A stretch of 64,000 bases of DNA. Source: Pseudomonadota bacterium. Lineage in GTDB: Bacteria > Pseudomonadota > Gammaproteobacteria > Burkholderiales > Burkholderiaceae_C. The DNA is taken from NCBI GenBank assembly GCA_029780695.1, contig JAKOYD010000035.1, positions 1-64,000 of the forward strand. The letters run 5' to 3'. The position numbers and the translations under genes are program-made. Below the pieces are notes generated by a model that saw nothing but the letters and a program-made list of their open reading frames with translations, was not told the DNA's origin and searched no databases. This document shows, in pieces, positions 36,283 through 43,791 of the stretch. Position 1 is the first letter of the stretch. The number at the start of each line of letters is the position of its first letter.

Positions 36283-36342
36283 ATTCGCAAGCAAAAACCG
36301 CTCTTGCGCACGCAACACAAGCGCCGACAGCTATCAAAAACG
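36283..36342 (-). repeat. family A interspersed repeat, copy 6
   Basis: On the minus strand: TTTTTGATAGCTGTCGGCGC, then TTGTGTTGCGTGCGCAAGA, GCGGTTTTTGCTTGCG. Ends close to the MFS gene stop. Confidence 0.65.
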
Positions 36343-36350
36343 CAGCAATT

Positions 36351-37607
36351 TCAGCCGGCCACCCAGCGCCTCGTCGGCCCGCGCGTGCGCCAGAACAGCC
36401 AGCCGGCGATGCTCAGGTTGAGCAGGTTCCAGCCGATGCCGTTGAGGAACGCCGCGCGGTAGCTGCCGGTCAGGTCGAACACCCAGCCGCTCATCCAGCC
36501 GCCCAGCGCCATGCCGATCAGCGTGGCCATGATGACGGCGCCGGTGCGGGCGCCGGCTTCGCGCGCCGGAAAGTGCTCGCGCACGATGATGGCGTACGAC
36601 GGCACGATGCCGCCCTGAAACAGCCCGAACAGCGCCGACACCACGTACAGCGGCACCAGCCCATCCACCGGCAGAAACAGCAGCAGTGCCACGCCCTGCA
36701 GCGCCGAGCCCAGCAGCAGGGTGCGGATGCCGCCGATGTGGTCGCAGATCCAGCCCGACACCAGCCGGCTGATGATGCCGGAAAACAGCATCAGCGACAG
36801 CATCTCGGCCCCGCGCGCGGCGCCAAAGCCCAGGTCGGTGCAGTAGGCCACGATGTGCACCTGCGGCATCGACATCGCCACGCAGCAGGCCACGCCGGCC
36901 AGGCACAGCAGCCATTGCGCGTGCGCCGGCGCCAGGCCGAACGGGCGATCCGGCGGCCAGGGCGTGGCGCGCGGCGCGGCCGGGCTGCCGGCGGCCGGCA
37001 ACGCCAGCGCGGGCGGCGGCTGCCGCATCAAGAACGCCAGCAGCGCCATGCCCACGCCGCAGAACAGGCCCAGCGCGATGTAGGTCGGTCGCCAGCCGTA
37101 ATGGCTGATGCCCCACTGCGCCAGCGGCGGCCACAGCGTGCCGGCGATGTAGTTGCCGCTGGCGCACACCGCCATGGCGATGCCGCGCCGCTTGTTCCAC
37201 CACAGGCCCGTGTCCGCCATCAGCGGCGCAAACGTGGCCGCGCCGCCCAGCAGGCCCAGCAGCCCATGCGCCAGGCCAAACATCCACACGTTGCCCGACA
37301 GCGCCGCCAGCACGTACCCCGCGCCCACCGCGGCCGAGCCCATCCACAACACCCGAGCGATGCCCCAGCGGTCGGCCCACAGGCCCGTCCACAGGCCGCC
37401 CAGGCCCAGGCAGACCATCATGAAGGTGTAGGGCAGCGAGGCACTGCCGCGGCCGATGCCGAACTCGGCCTGCACCGCCGGCAGCACCACCGACACCACG
37501 TACATCGCGCTGTTGCCCAGCGTGACCAGCAGCACCGTGACCCCCAGGCGCCAGGCGGCGGTGCGCGAATCGATCAGGCTGGCGTCGGCGGGCGCGGGGC
37601 GGTTCAC
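36351..37607 (-). CDS. MFS transporter
   Basis: A 418-aa inner-membrane transporter with about 12 helices. The loop 2-3 signature is present (GLWTGLWADRWGIARVLW) and repeated in the second half (SGWICDHIGGIRTLLLGS). It resembles the oxalate/formate-antiporter-like or monocarboxylate MFS subgroup. Start is the GTG at 37607, which overlaps the GNAT stop (GTGA); the longer open frame lies within the GNAT gene. Substrate unknown. Confidence 0.88.
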   Translation of the reverse strand: MNRPAPADASLIDSRTAAWRLGVTVLLVTLGNSAMYVVSVVLPAVQAEFGIGRGSASLPYTFMMVCLGLGGLWTGLWADRWGIARVLWMGSAAVGAGYVLAALSGNVWMFGLAHGLLGLLGGAATFAPLMADTGLWWNKRRGIAMAVCASGNYIAGTLWPPLAQWGISHYGWRPTYIALGLFCGVGMALLAFLMRQPPPALALPAAGSPAAPRATPWPPDRPFGLAPAHAQWLLCLAGVACCVAMSMPQVHIVAYCTDLGFGAARGAEMLSLMLFSGIISRLVSGWICDHIGGIRTLLLGSALQGVALLLFLPVDGLVPLYVVSALFGLFQGGIVPSYAIIVREHFPAREAGARTGAVIMATLIGMALGGWMSGWVFDLTGSYRAAFLNGIGWNLLNLSIAGWLFWRTRGPTRRWVAG

Positions 37608-38107
37608 AGCGTCAGCCCCCACTGCTCGCCCACCAGGTCGTGCCCAAAGCTGTGGTGCGGCTCGCTTGCTATCAATTTGAAACCCCGCGCGGCATAGATG
37701 GCGCGCGCCGCCAGCAGATTGGCGTTGGTCCACAGCACCAGCTTTTGATAGCCCCTGGCGCGTGCGAAGGCGATGCACTCGTCCGTCAGCCGCCCGCCCA
37801 GGCCCAGCCCGCGCGCGGTGGGCGTCAGGATCAGCAGGCGCAACTGCGCCTCCGCTTCGCTCTTGCGCACCACGAACACGGCGCCCACGCGCTCACCATT
37901 CAGCTCGGCGATCCATCCACGTTCCCACGCCGGGTCGTGCGTGCGGATCATGCCGGCGGCGATCTCGGCCACCAGCGCCTCGAACTCGCGGTTCCAGCCG
38001 AATTCGCGCCAGTACAGCGTCCCGTGCTGCTCGACGACCCAGCCCATGTCGCCGGGGCGCGGGTCGCGCAGCACCAGGGTGCGCGGGCGGTCGTCGGCCA
38101 ATGGCAT
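37604..38107 (-). CDS. GNAT family N-acetyltransferase
   Basis: A 167-aa GNAT acyltransferase. The acetyl-CoA loop is LLILTPTARGLGLGGRLTDE (R-x-x-G-x-G), followed by YQKLVLWTNANLLAARAIYAARGFKL. N-terminal part DPRPGDMGWVVEQHGTLYWREFGW occurs in GNATs fused to or derived from MarR-type proteins; here there is no MarR domain. Start ATG at 38107. A short GCTATCAATTTGAAACCCC near 37668 in its C-terminal coding part may be a family A remnant. Coupled to the MFS gene. Confidence 0.88.
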   Translation of the reverse strand: MPLADDRPRTLVLRDPRPGDMGWVVEQHGTLYWREFGWNREFEALVAEIAAGMIRTHDPAWERGWIAELNGERVGAVFVVRKSEAEAQLRLLILTPTARGLGLGGRLTDECIAFARARGYQKLVLWTNANLLAARAIYAARGFKLIASEPHHSFGHDLVGEQWGLTL

Positions 38108-38115
38108 GGCGGCTT

Positions 38116-38433
38116 TCAGCCGAAGTGGCAGATGTAGTGGTACGGCTCGGTCACGCGAATCTCGAAAGACGAGTTGGCCGGGATGCTGAATTTTTCGCCC
38201 GGGCCGGATTTTTTCCATTCGTCGCTGCCCGCCAGCTTGTATTCGCAGGCGCCGCCCACGCATTCCATGATCTCGGCGGCGCCGGTGTTGAAGGTGAGCG
38301 TGGCGGGCAGCACCACGCCCACGCTCTTCTTGGTGCCGTCGGCCAGCGTGAAGCCGTGGGACACGCACTTGCCGTCGAAATAGACGTTGGCTTGCGTGGT
38401 GAGGGTGACGTTGGGAATGGAGGCGGTGGTCAT
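38116..38433 (-). CDS. ppnP: pyrimidine/purine nucleoside phosphorylase PpnP
   Basis: A 105-aa cupin (DUF1255, formerly YaiE) that phosphorolyses several nucleosides. NVYFDGKCVSHGFTLADGTKKSVGVVLP (in parts: VSHGFTLADGTKKSVGVVLP), ECVGGACEYKL, and SSFEIRVTEPYHYICHF match the family from end to end. Followed 8 nt later by the GNAT gene on the same strand. Confidence 0.94.
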   Translation of the reverse strand: MTTASIPNVTLTTQANVYFDGKCVSHGFTLADGTKKSVGVVLPATLTFNTGAAEIMECVGGACEYKLAGSDEWKKSGPGEKFSIPANSSFEIRVTEPYHYICHFG

Positions 38434-38482
38434 GCGGATTCAGGTGAAACGTTGCAACAGCCGCCCATGTTAGCCGCCCGGC

Positions 38483-38488
38483 GACAAT
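38483..38488 (+). promoter_or_regulatory. -10 box of trmJ, predicted leaderless start
   Basis: GACAAT, six bases before the ATG at 38495; no Shine-Dalgarno; no clear -35. Confidence 0.45.
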
Positions 38489-38494
38489 CACCCG

Positions 38495-39298
38495 ATGCAG
38501 GCTCCGCGCACCCGTTTCATCCTCATCGACACCAGCCACGCCGGCAACGTGGGCGCGGTGGCGCGGGCCATGAAGGTGATGGGGTTCGACGACCTGGTGC
38601 TGGTCAACCCCCGCTGGCCCGACGTGCTGACGCGCCCCGAAGCCATTGAGCGCGCCAGCGGCGCCACCGACGTGCTGCAGCGCGCCCGCACCGTGCCCAC
38701 GCTCGATGAGGCGCTGAACGGTATGACCCACCTGTGCGCCACCGCGATGACGCCGCGCGACTTCGGGCCGCCCACGCGGGCGCCGCGCAAGCATTTCAGC
38801 TTGCTATTGAATCAAGAGCTAACCGCGCTGCAGGGGCAAGCGCCAGAGCCCGATTTGGCTAAAAACGCCGAACAAGGCGTGGCCTTTCTGTTCGGCAGCG
38901 AGCGCTACGGCATGAAGAACGAAGACGTGTACCGCTGCCACGTCGCGCTCAGCATTCCCACGCACCCGGACTATGGCTCGCTCAACATCGCCGCCGCCGT
39001 GCAACTGATCGCCTACGACTGGCGCATGGCGCTGGGCGGCTTTGGCGTCGCACCCGCCACCGCCGCGCCGGTGCACGCCGACGCCGCGCAAGTGGCCGGC
39101 ATGCTGGCGCACTGGCAACAGGCGCTCATCGACATTGACTTTTTGAACCCGGCTGCGCCCAAGAAGCTGATGCCGCGCCTGCAGCAACTGTTCAACCGCG
39201 CGCAGCCGACGGTGGAAGAAATCCACATCCTGCGCGGCATCGCCAAGGCCATGCAGGGCGCGAAAGCGAGCTCCACGGTAGGCCCGGACAAGCGCTAG
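38495..39298 (+). CDS. trmJ: tRNA (cytidine/uridine-2'-O-)-methyltransferase TrmJ
   Basis: A 267-aa SPOUT (TrmH-type) enzyme that methylates ribose 32 in the tRNA anticodon loop. RFILIDTSHAGNVGAVARAM (motif 1 Asn), AFLFGSERYGMKNEDVYRCH (motif 2) and IPTHPDYGSLNIAAAVQLIAYD (motif 3) are intact. Between PRKHF and GVAFLFGSE there are about 24 extra residues (LLLNQELTALQGQAPEPDLA...) encoded by a family A repeat at 38801-38866, inserted in frame. It falls in a surface loop before the trefoil knot, so activity is probably kept. Confidence 0.95.
   Translation: MQAPRTRFILIDTSHAGNVGAVARAMKVMGFDDLVLVNPRWPDVLTRPEAIERASGATDVLQRARTVPTLDEALNGMTHLCATAMTPRDFGPPTRAPRKHFSLLLNQELTALQGQAPEPDLAKNAEQGVAFLFGSERYGMKNEDVYRCHVALSIPTHPDYGSLNIAAAVQLIAYDWRMALGGFGVAPATAAPVHADAAQVAGMLAHWQQALIDIDFLNPAAPKKLMPRLQQLFNRAQPTVEEIHILRGIAKAMQGAKASSTVGPDKR
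38801..38866 (+). repeat. family A repeat inserted in frame in trmJ
   Basis: TTGCTATTGAATCAAGAGCT, GCGCTGCAGGGGCAAGCGC, CAGAGCCCGATTTGGCTAAA: all three modules in order, closely matching the intergenic copy at 3987-4058. Confidence 0.8.
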
Positions 39299-39312
39299 AC
39301 TCGGCCCCCACC

Positions 39313-40083
39313 ATGTTGCAGCGCATTCGTTCGTACACCCAGGCCATCCTAGAGCGCGACCCGGCCGCGCGTTCGGTGTGGGACGTGGTGTTTTCCTACC
39401 CCGGCTTTCACGCGCTGGTGCTGCACCGCATCGCGCACGCGCTGTGGGTGCGCGGCTGGCACTGGCTGGCGCGCTGGATCTCGCACTGGGGGCGCTTTCT
39501 CACCGGCATCGAGATTCACCCCGGCGCGACCATTGGCGAACGGGTTTTCATCGACCACGGTATGGGCGTGGTGATCGGCGAGACGGCCGAAATTGGCGAC
39601 GACTGCACCATCTACCAGGGCGTGACGCTGGGCGGCACGTCGCTGGGCAAGGGCACCAAGCGGCACCCTACGCTGGGCAAGGGCGTGGTCGTCGGCGCCA
39701 GCAGCCAGGTGCTGGGCGGCTTCACGGTGGGCGATGGCGCCAAGATCGGCTCATCGGCGGTGGTCACCAAGCCGGTACCGCCCGGGGCCACCGCCGTGGG
39801 CAACCCGGCGCGCATCATCGTGGCCGAAAGCGATGCCAAGCGGGAGGAAGTCGCGGCGAAGATGGGGTTTTCAGCGTACGGTGTCACTCAGAACGACGAC
39901 CCCGTCAGCCAGGCACTGCGGGGCCTGATCGACGGCACCGCCAGCCAGGAACATCAGATCATGTTGCTGTGGCAGGCGGTCGAAAAACTGTCGTGCCAGA
40001 TCGACCCGGATTGCGTACCCAAAGAGGCGACCCGCGAAGAGAGCTTTGAGGCGGATCGCCTCAATGAACTGATCGGTAAATAG
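39313..40083 (+). CDS. cysE: serine O-acetyltransferase
   Basis: A 256-aa enzyme making O-acetylserine for cysteine synthesis. Helical N-terminal domain, then a left-handed beta helix of hexapeptide repeats ([40 protein letters not shown], with catalytic His and Asp). The C-terminus after the hexapeptides is longer than in E. coli, ending [11 protein letters not shown], as in other betaproteobacteria. 14 nt downstream of trmJ, same strand; a 9-nt gap with TAGACT upstream suggests some own transcription. Confidence 0.94.
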   Translation: MLQRIRSYTQAILERDPAARSVWDVVFSYPGFHALVLHRIAHALWVRGWHWLARWISHWGRFLTGIEIHPGATIGERVFIDHGMGVVIGETAEIGDDCTIYQGVTLGGTSLGKGTKRHPTLGKGVVVGASSQVLGGFTVGDGAKIGSSAVVTKPVPPGATAVGNPARIIVAESDAKREEVAAKMGFSAYGVTQNDDPVSQALRGLIDGTASQEHQIMLLWQAVEKLSCQIDPDCVPKEATREESFEADRLNELIGK

Positions 40084-40104
40084 CCCGGCGTTGCAGGCCG
40101 GGCT
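40082..40104. terminator. hairpin after cysE
   Basis: Perfect stem AGCCCGGC / GCCGGGCT with a 7-nt loop directly at the cysE stop, between convergent genes. No T tract, so terminator function is moderate in confidence. Confidence 0.45.
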
Positions 40105-40111
40105 GACCGCG

Positions 40112-40330
40112 TCAACGCTGCTTCTTGCCGACTTCGTTGCCGATCAGCGCGCCGGCTGCGGCGCCACCCACGGTGCCCAGCGTGCTGCCAAACAGCACGT
40201 TGCCGGCTACACCGCCGGCCACGGCACCGACGCCGGTGCCAATCTGGGCGTTGGTGGGCGAAGTGGAGCAACCCGCGAAGGCCAGCGTGCTGGCGACGAG
40301 GGCGGCGAGGCTGAATTGACGCAATTTCAT
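40112..40330 (-). CDS. small glycine-zipper lipoprotein
   Basis: A 72-aa lipoprotein. The signal LAALVASTLAFAGC ends in a lipobox Cys, and the mature part is a Gly-zipper (IGTGVGAVAGGVAGNVLFGS, then AAAGALIGNEVGKKQR), as in the SlyB/osmotically inducible OsmB group. Probably an outer-membrane stress-related lipoprotein. The gap 40331-40505 holds no gene or clear signal. Confidence 0.85.
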   Translation of the reverse strand: MKLRQFSLAALVASTLAFAGCSTSPTNAQIGTGVGAVAGGVAGNVLFGSTLGTVGGAAAGALIGNEVGKKQR

Positions 40331-40505
40331 GGCATGACTCCTTGAACAAGCTGCCGCGGCGTCAGGCCGCAGCGCGCCTTGAATATGCCGCAGGCCGAGG
40401 CCGCGCAGGGTCGGCCTTGTATCCAGGTGCTTGTGGGACACGGCCTTGCTTGCGGCCGGTGACACTTCTTGACAAAGGAGCGCGCCCTTTCAGGCACGGC
40501 CACAT

Positions 40506-41099
40506 TCAAGCGCGTGGCGGCCGCACGGCGCTTTTGGGGCGGAACGCGGCACAGACGGCGTCGTGCGTTTCCAGGTAAGGCCCGCCGATCAGGTCGATGC
40601 AGTAGGGCACGGCGGAAAAGATGCCGTGCACGCGCGGCTTGCCTTCGGCGTCTTTCAGGCCTTCCAGCGTCTCGGCAATGGCCTTGGGCTGGCCGGGCAG
40701 GTTGATGATGAGGCTCTGGCCGCGAATCACCGCCACCTGGCGCGACAGGATTGCCGTAGGCACGAAGGCCAGGCTGATCTGGCGCATCTGTTCGCCAAAG
40801 CCGGGCATTTCCTTGTCGGCCACGGCCAGCGTGGCCTCGGGGGTAACGTCGCGCGGCGCCGGGCCGGTGCCGCCGGTGGTCAGCACCAGCGCGCAGCCGG
40901 CGTCGACCAGTTCAACCAGGGTCTGGCTGATGCCGGCCTGCTCGTCCGGGATGAGGCGCGGCTGGAACGTGATGGGGTTCTTCAGCGCGCGCGTCAGCCA
41001 GTCCTGCAGCGCGGGCAGGCCCTTGTCTTCATACGCGCCGCTGGAGGCGCGGTCGCTGATGGAGACGATGCCGATGGTGACGGGGTCGTGCATGCTCAT
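40506..41099 (-). CDS. mog: molybdopterin adenylyltransferase
   Basis: A 197-aa enzyme of molybdenum-cofactor synthesis that adenylates molybdopterin before metal insertion. Core motifs: IGIVSISDRASSGAYEDKG, VLTTGGTGPAPRDVTPEAT, and SLIINLPGQPKAIAETLEG. Its start (41099) follows a TATAGT box 8 nt upstream that belongs to a family A repeat. Together with the nearby cobA/ybiB it hints at Mo-dependent metabolism elsewhere in the genome. Confidence 0.94.
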   Translation of the reverse strand: MSMHDPVTIGIVSISDRASSGAYEDKGLPALQDWLTRALKNPITFQPRLIPDEQAGISQTLVELVDAGCALVLTTGGTGPAPRDVTPEATLAVADKEMPGFGEQMRQISLAFVPTAILSRQVAVIRGQSLIINLPGQPKAIAETLEGLKDAEGKPRVHGIFSAVPYCIDLIGGPYLETHDAVCAAFRPKSAVRPPRA

Positions 41100-41108
41100 G
41101 GGTGAATA

Positions 41109-41171
41109 CTATAAAAACAATAGCTACTTGCGATTGCCAGGCAAGCGCTGGGGGCGTAAAACACTTGAAAC
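41109..41171 (+). repeat. family A interspersed repeat, copy 8
   Basis: CTATAAAAACAATAGCTACT, TGCGATTGCCAGGCAAGCGC, then TGGGGGCGTAAAACACTTGA. It separates mog and darP and appears to supply the mog -10 box. Confidence 0.75.
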
Positions 41172-41176
41172 GGCCA

Positions 41177-41869
41177 TCAACCGGCGCGGGCGTCGTCGAT
41201 GTAGCCCACGTCCTCGGCGTCGATGGGTTGCACCTCGGGCGGGTGCGCCTCGGCCTGCGCCAGCGCGGCGTTGACCAGCTGAAACAGCTCACGGTAGGCG
41301 CGGCCCTGGCGCTGCCCCTGGCCCTTGGCTTCGGCGGCTTGCGCCTCGGTGGGCGAGGGCGCGTCCTTGCGCGCCTGGCGCACCAGGGCGCGCAACTGCT
41401 GCACGTCGGTATCGGGAAACTGCGTGACCCAGGCGTTGACTGCCGCGTCCTCGGCGATCAGCCGCTCGCGCCAGCGTTCGGCGGCGTGCAGGCGCATCGT
41501 CTCGGCGGCGGGGCCCTTGCGTTGTTCTTCCAGCGCGTGCTTGACGGCGGCCAGTTGGTCTTCGTCCAGCTGGCGCATCAGCTTGCCGACGTACTGGCTC
41601 TGACGGCGCTTGCCTTCAAAGTTGGCGATGCGCTTCAACTCGTCCAGCGCGTCGACCAGCTTGGTGGGCAGATCCAGCGGCTCGAACAGGTCTCGCCGCA
41701 GCGTCAGCAACGCTTCGCCCAGCGCCTGCAACTCGGCGCTCTGCGCCTTCAATTCGGTCTTGCTGGGGCCGTCGCCGCGCAGCTCGGCCTTCAGTTGTTC
41801 GTCCAGTTCGCTGCCTTCGGCGACGAACTGGCCGCGCACGAAGTAGCCTTTCTTGGGTTTGCGGGACAT
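41177..41869 (-). CDS. darP: ribosome biogenesis factor DarP (YjgA, DUF615)
   Basis: A 230-aa charged helical protein that assists late assembly of the 50S subunit. Family features: PSKTELKAQSAELQALGEAL, DALDELKRIANFEGKRRQSQ, YVGKLMRQLDEDQLAAVKHA. The N-terminal KPKKGYFVRGQFV is basic. Start ATG at 41869. Confidence 0.92.
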   Translation of the reverse strand: MSRKPKKGYFVRGQFVAEGSELDEQLKAELRGDGPSKTELKAQSAELQALGEALLTLRRDLFEPLDLPTKLVDALDELKRIANFEGKRRQSQYVGKLMRQLDEDQLAAVKHALEEQRKGPAAETMRLHAAERWRERLIAEDAAVNAWVTQFPDTDVQQLRALVRQARKDAPSPTEAQAAEAKGQGQRQGRAYRELFQLVNAALAQAEAHPPEVQPIDAEDVGYIDDARAG

Positions 41870-41893
41870 CCTTGATCCAGTCGGTGGTCATCA

Positions 41894-42000
41894 ACAAGTG
41901 GCGGCGGCGCAGGCCATGGCGGAGGCCGTGGCCGGGGTTTGCCCCGCCACCCGCGTTGCGCCCTGAGGGGGACGGCGCCGAAGGCGACTTGAGGGGGAGC
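41894..42000 (+). repeat. family B repeat, copy 3
   Basis: GGCGGCGGCGCAGGCCATGG, CGTGGCCGGGGTTTGCCCC, then CGCCCTGAGGGGGACGGCGC and GACTTGAGGGGG. It fills the gap between darP and pmbA. Confidence 0.6.
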
Positions 42001-42014
42001 ATTATCATCCCAGC

Positions 42015-43388
42015 ATGCAAGACACCTGCAAGCCCCTGGCGGGCTTTTCCTATTCGCGCGCGTTTTTCGAAGAGCTGGTCGACACCGCCATGGCGCACGC
42101 CAAAAAGCTGGGTGCGACCGATGTGGGCGCCGAAGCGTCCGAAGGCGCGGGCCTGTCCGTCAGCGTGCGCAAGGGCGAGCTGGAAACCGTGGAGCGCAAC
42201 CGCGACAAGTCGCTGGGCGTGACGGTGTACCTGGGCCAGCGGCGCGGCAACGCCAGTACGTCGGACTTTTCGCGCGCGGCCATCGAAAGCACCGTGCAGG
42301 CGGCCTACGACATTGCTCGCTTCACCGCCGAAGACCCGGTGGCCGGCCTGCCGGACGAAGCCGACATCACCCCGCCGACCGAGCAGCGCGACCTGGACCT
42401 GTTTCACCCCTGGTCCATCACCAGCGAGCAGGCGGCCGAGATGGCGCTGGCCTGCGAAGCGGCGGCGTTCGCTGTCGACAAGCGCATCACCAATAGCGAA
42501 GGCGCGGGCGTGTCGGCGCAGCAAAGCCATTTCTTCAGCGCGCACACGCACGGGTTTCGAGGCGGCTATGCGTCGTCGCGCCACAGCCTGTCGGTGGCGC
42601 CCATCGCCGGCAAGGGCGACGGCATGCAGCGCGATTACTGGTACAGCTCGGAACGCAATGCGTGCGACCTGGCCGCGCCGGAGGCGGTGGGCCGCTACGC
42701 CGCCGAACGTGCACTGAGCCGGCTGAAAAGCCGCAAGATCAGCACCCGCGAATGCCCGGTGCTGTTCGAGTCGCCGCTGGCCGCGGGGCTGCTGGGCAGC
42801 TTCACGCAGGCGGTGAGCGGCGGGGCGCTGTATCGCAAGACGTCGTTTCTGGTCGATTCGCTGGGCAAGGACGTGTTTCCGGGCCACATCGACATCGCCG
42901 AAGACCCGTTTATCGTCGGCGGCAAGGGCTCGTCGCCGTTCGACGAAGAAGGCGTGCGCGTCAAGGCGCGCCAGGTGGTGGACGCGGGGCGCGTGCAGGG
43001 CTATTTCCTCAGCACCTATTCGGCGCGCAAGCTGGGCATGAAGACGACCGGCAACGCAGGCGGCTCGCACAACCTGACGCTGACGTCGCGCCTGACGCGC
43101 GCGGGCGACGACCTGGATGAAATGCTGCGCAAGCTGGGCACCGGCCTGTTCGTCATCGAGCTGATGGGCCAGGGCGTGAACTACGTCACCGGCGACTATT
43201 CGCGCGGCGCCAGCGGGTTCTGGGTCGAAAACGGCCGCATCGCCTACCCGGTGCAGGAGATCACCATCGCCGGCAACCTGCGCCAGATGTTCATGGGCAT
43301 CCAGGCGGTGGGCGCCGACGCCTACACCTACGGCGCCAAGACCGTGGGCTCGGTGCTGGTCGACCGCATGACGGTGGCGGGTAACTAG
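42015..43388 (+). CDS. pmbA: metalloprotease PmbA/TldE-type
   Basis: A 457-aa subunit of the TldD/TldE zinc-protease heterodimer that processes peptides such as modified microcins and degrades CcdA-like antitoxins. TldE lacks the zinc HExxxH and here only GVTVYLGQRRGNASTSDFS and KARQVVDAGRVQGYFLSTYS, GNAGGSHNLTL and ELMGQGVNYVTGDYSRGASG are seen, as expected. A CATTAT box lies 9 nt before the ATG. The gene ends in a hairpin repeat (family D). Confidence 0.94.
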   Translation: MQDTCKPLAGFSYSRAFFEELVDTAMAHAKKLGATDVGAEASEGAGLSVSVRKGELETVERNRDKSLGVTVYLGQRRGNASTSDFSRAAIESTVQAAYDIARFTAEDPVAGLPDEADITPPTEQRDLDLFHPWSITSEQAAEMALACEAAAFAVDKRITNSEGAGVSAQQSHFFSAHTHGFRGGYASSRHSLSVAPIAGKGDGMQRDYWYSSERNACDLAAPEAVGRYAAERALSRLKSRKISTRECPVLFESPLAAGLLGSFTQAVSGGALYRKTSFLVDSLGKDVFPGHIDIAEDPFIVGGKGSSPFDEEGVRVKARQVVDAGRVQGYFLSTYSARKLGMKTTGNAGGSHNLTLTSRLTRAGDDLDEMLRKLGTGLFVIELMGQGVNYVTGDYSRGASGFWVENGRIAYPVQEITIAGNLRQMFMGIQAVGADAYTYGAKTVGSVLVDRMTVAGN

Positions 43389-43428
43389 GGCCTGTTCGCA
43401 AGGCTAAAAATAGCGTGAACAGGCCCTA
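43386..43428. repeat. family D hairpin, copy 2 (after pmbA)
   Basis: Perfect 12-bp arms TAGGGCCTGTTC (43386-43397) and GAACAGGCCCTA (43417-43428) around AAGGCTAAAAATAGC. The first three bases are the pmbA stop codon. Related to the copy at 13991. Confidence 0.75.
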
Positions 43429-43524
43429 AAGCGCGACGGCGCTGGATGGGCCGTCCGTCCATGGCCGACGCGTGGCAGGCGTCTTCGGTTTCGGCCAATG
43501 CCCTGGAGAACCGCCCGACGCACG

Positions 43525-43775
43525 GGCTGTTCCTTCCCGCTGGGGGAAGGCTGGGATGGGGGCAAGCCCCGCCGAGCAGTCACTGGGTCGCCCCCACCCC
43601 AACCCTCCCCCAGCGGGGGAGGGAGTTCTGGCCCGCAAGCTGCTCAGTCGTGACCGGGTTGACCCCAAACCTCCTCCAGCGGGGAGGGAGTTCTGGCGGC
43701 CGGCATGGATGGCGCCAGCGCCCCCACTCCCGCCCAGCGGGGAGGGAGTTGTTTGCCTCACCGGGAGGGATTGAG
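43525..43775. repeat. array of GGGAGGG/CCCTCCC repeats
   Basis: Within the 402-bp gap 43389-43791, four diverged units of the type ACCCTCCCCCAGCGGGGG-AGGGAGTTCTGGC at about 43600-43635, 43665-43700, 43725-43755, and a first one at 43535-43565. Each is a short GC hairpin. This kind of repeat is common in proteobacterial gaps. No gene seen. Confidence 0.65.
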
Positions 43776-43791
43776 TGATCTGTTCTAGGGA

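Noticed and set aside
43525..43775. CRISPR array
   Set aside because: Units differ in length and sequence, spacing is irregular, each unit is itself a hairpin, and no cas genes occur in the window.
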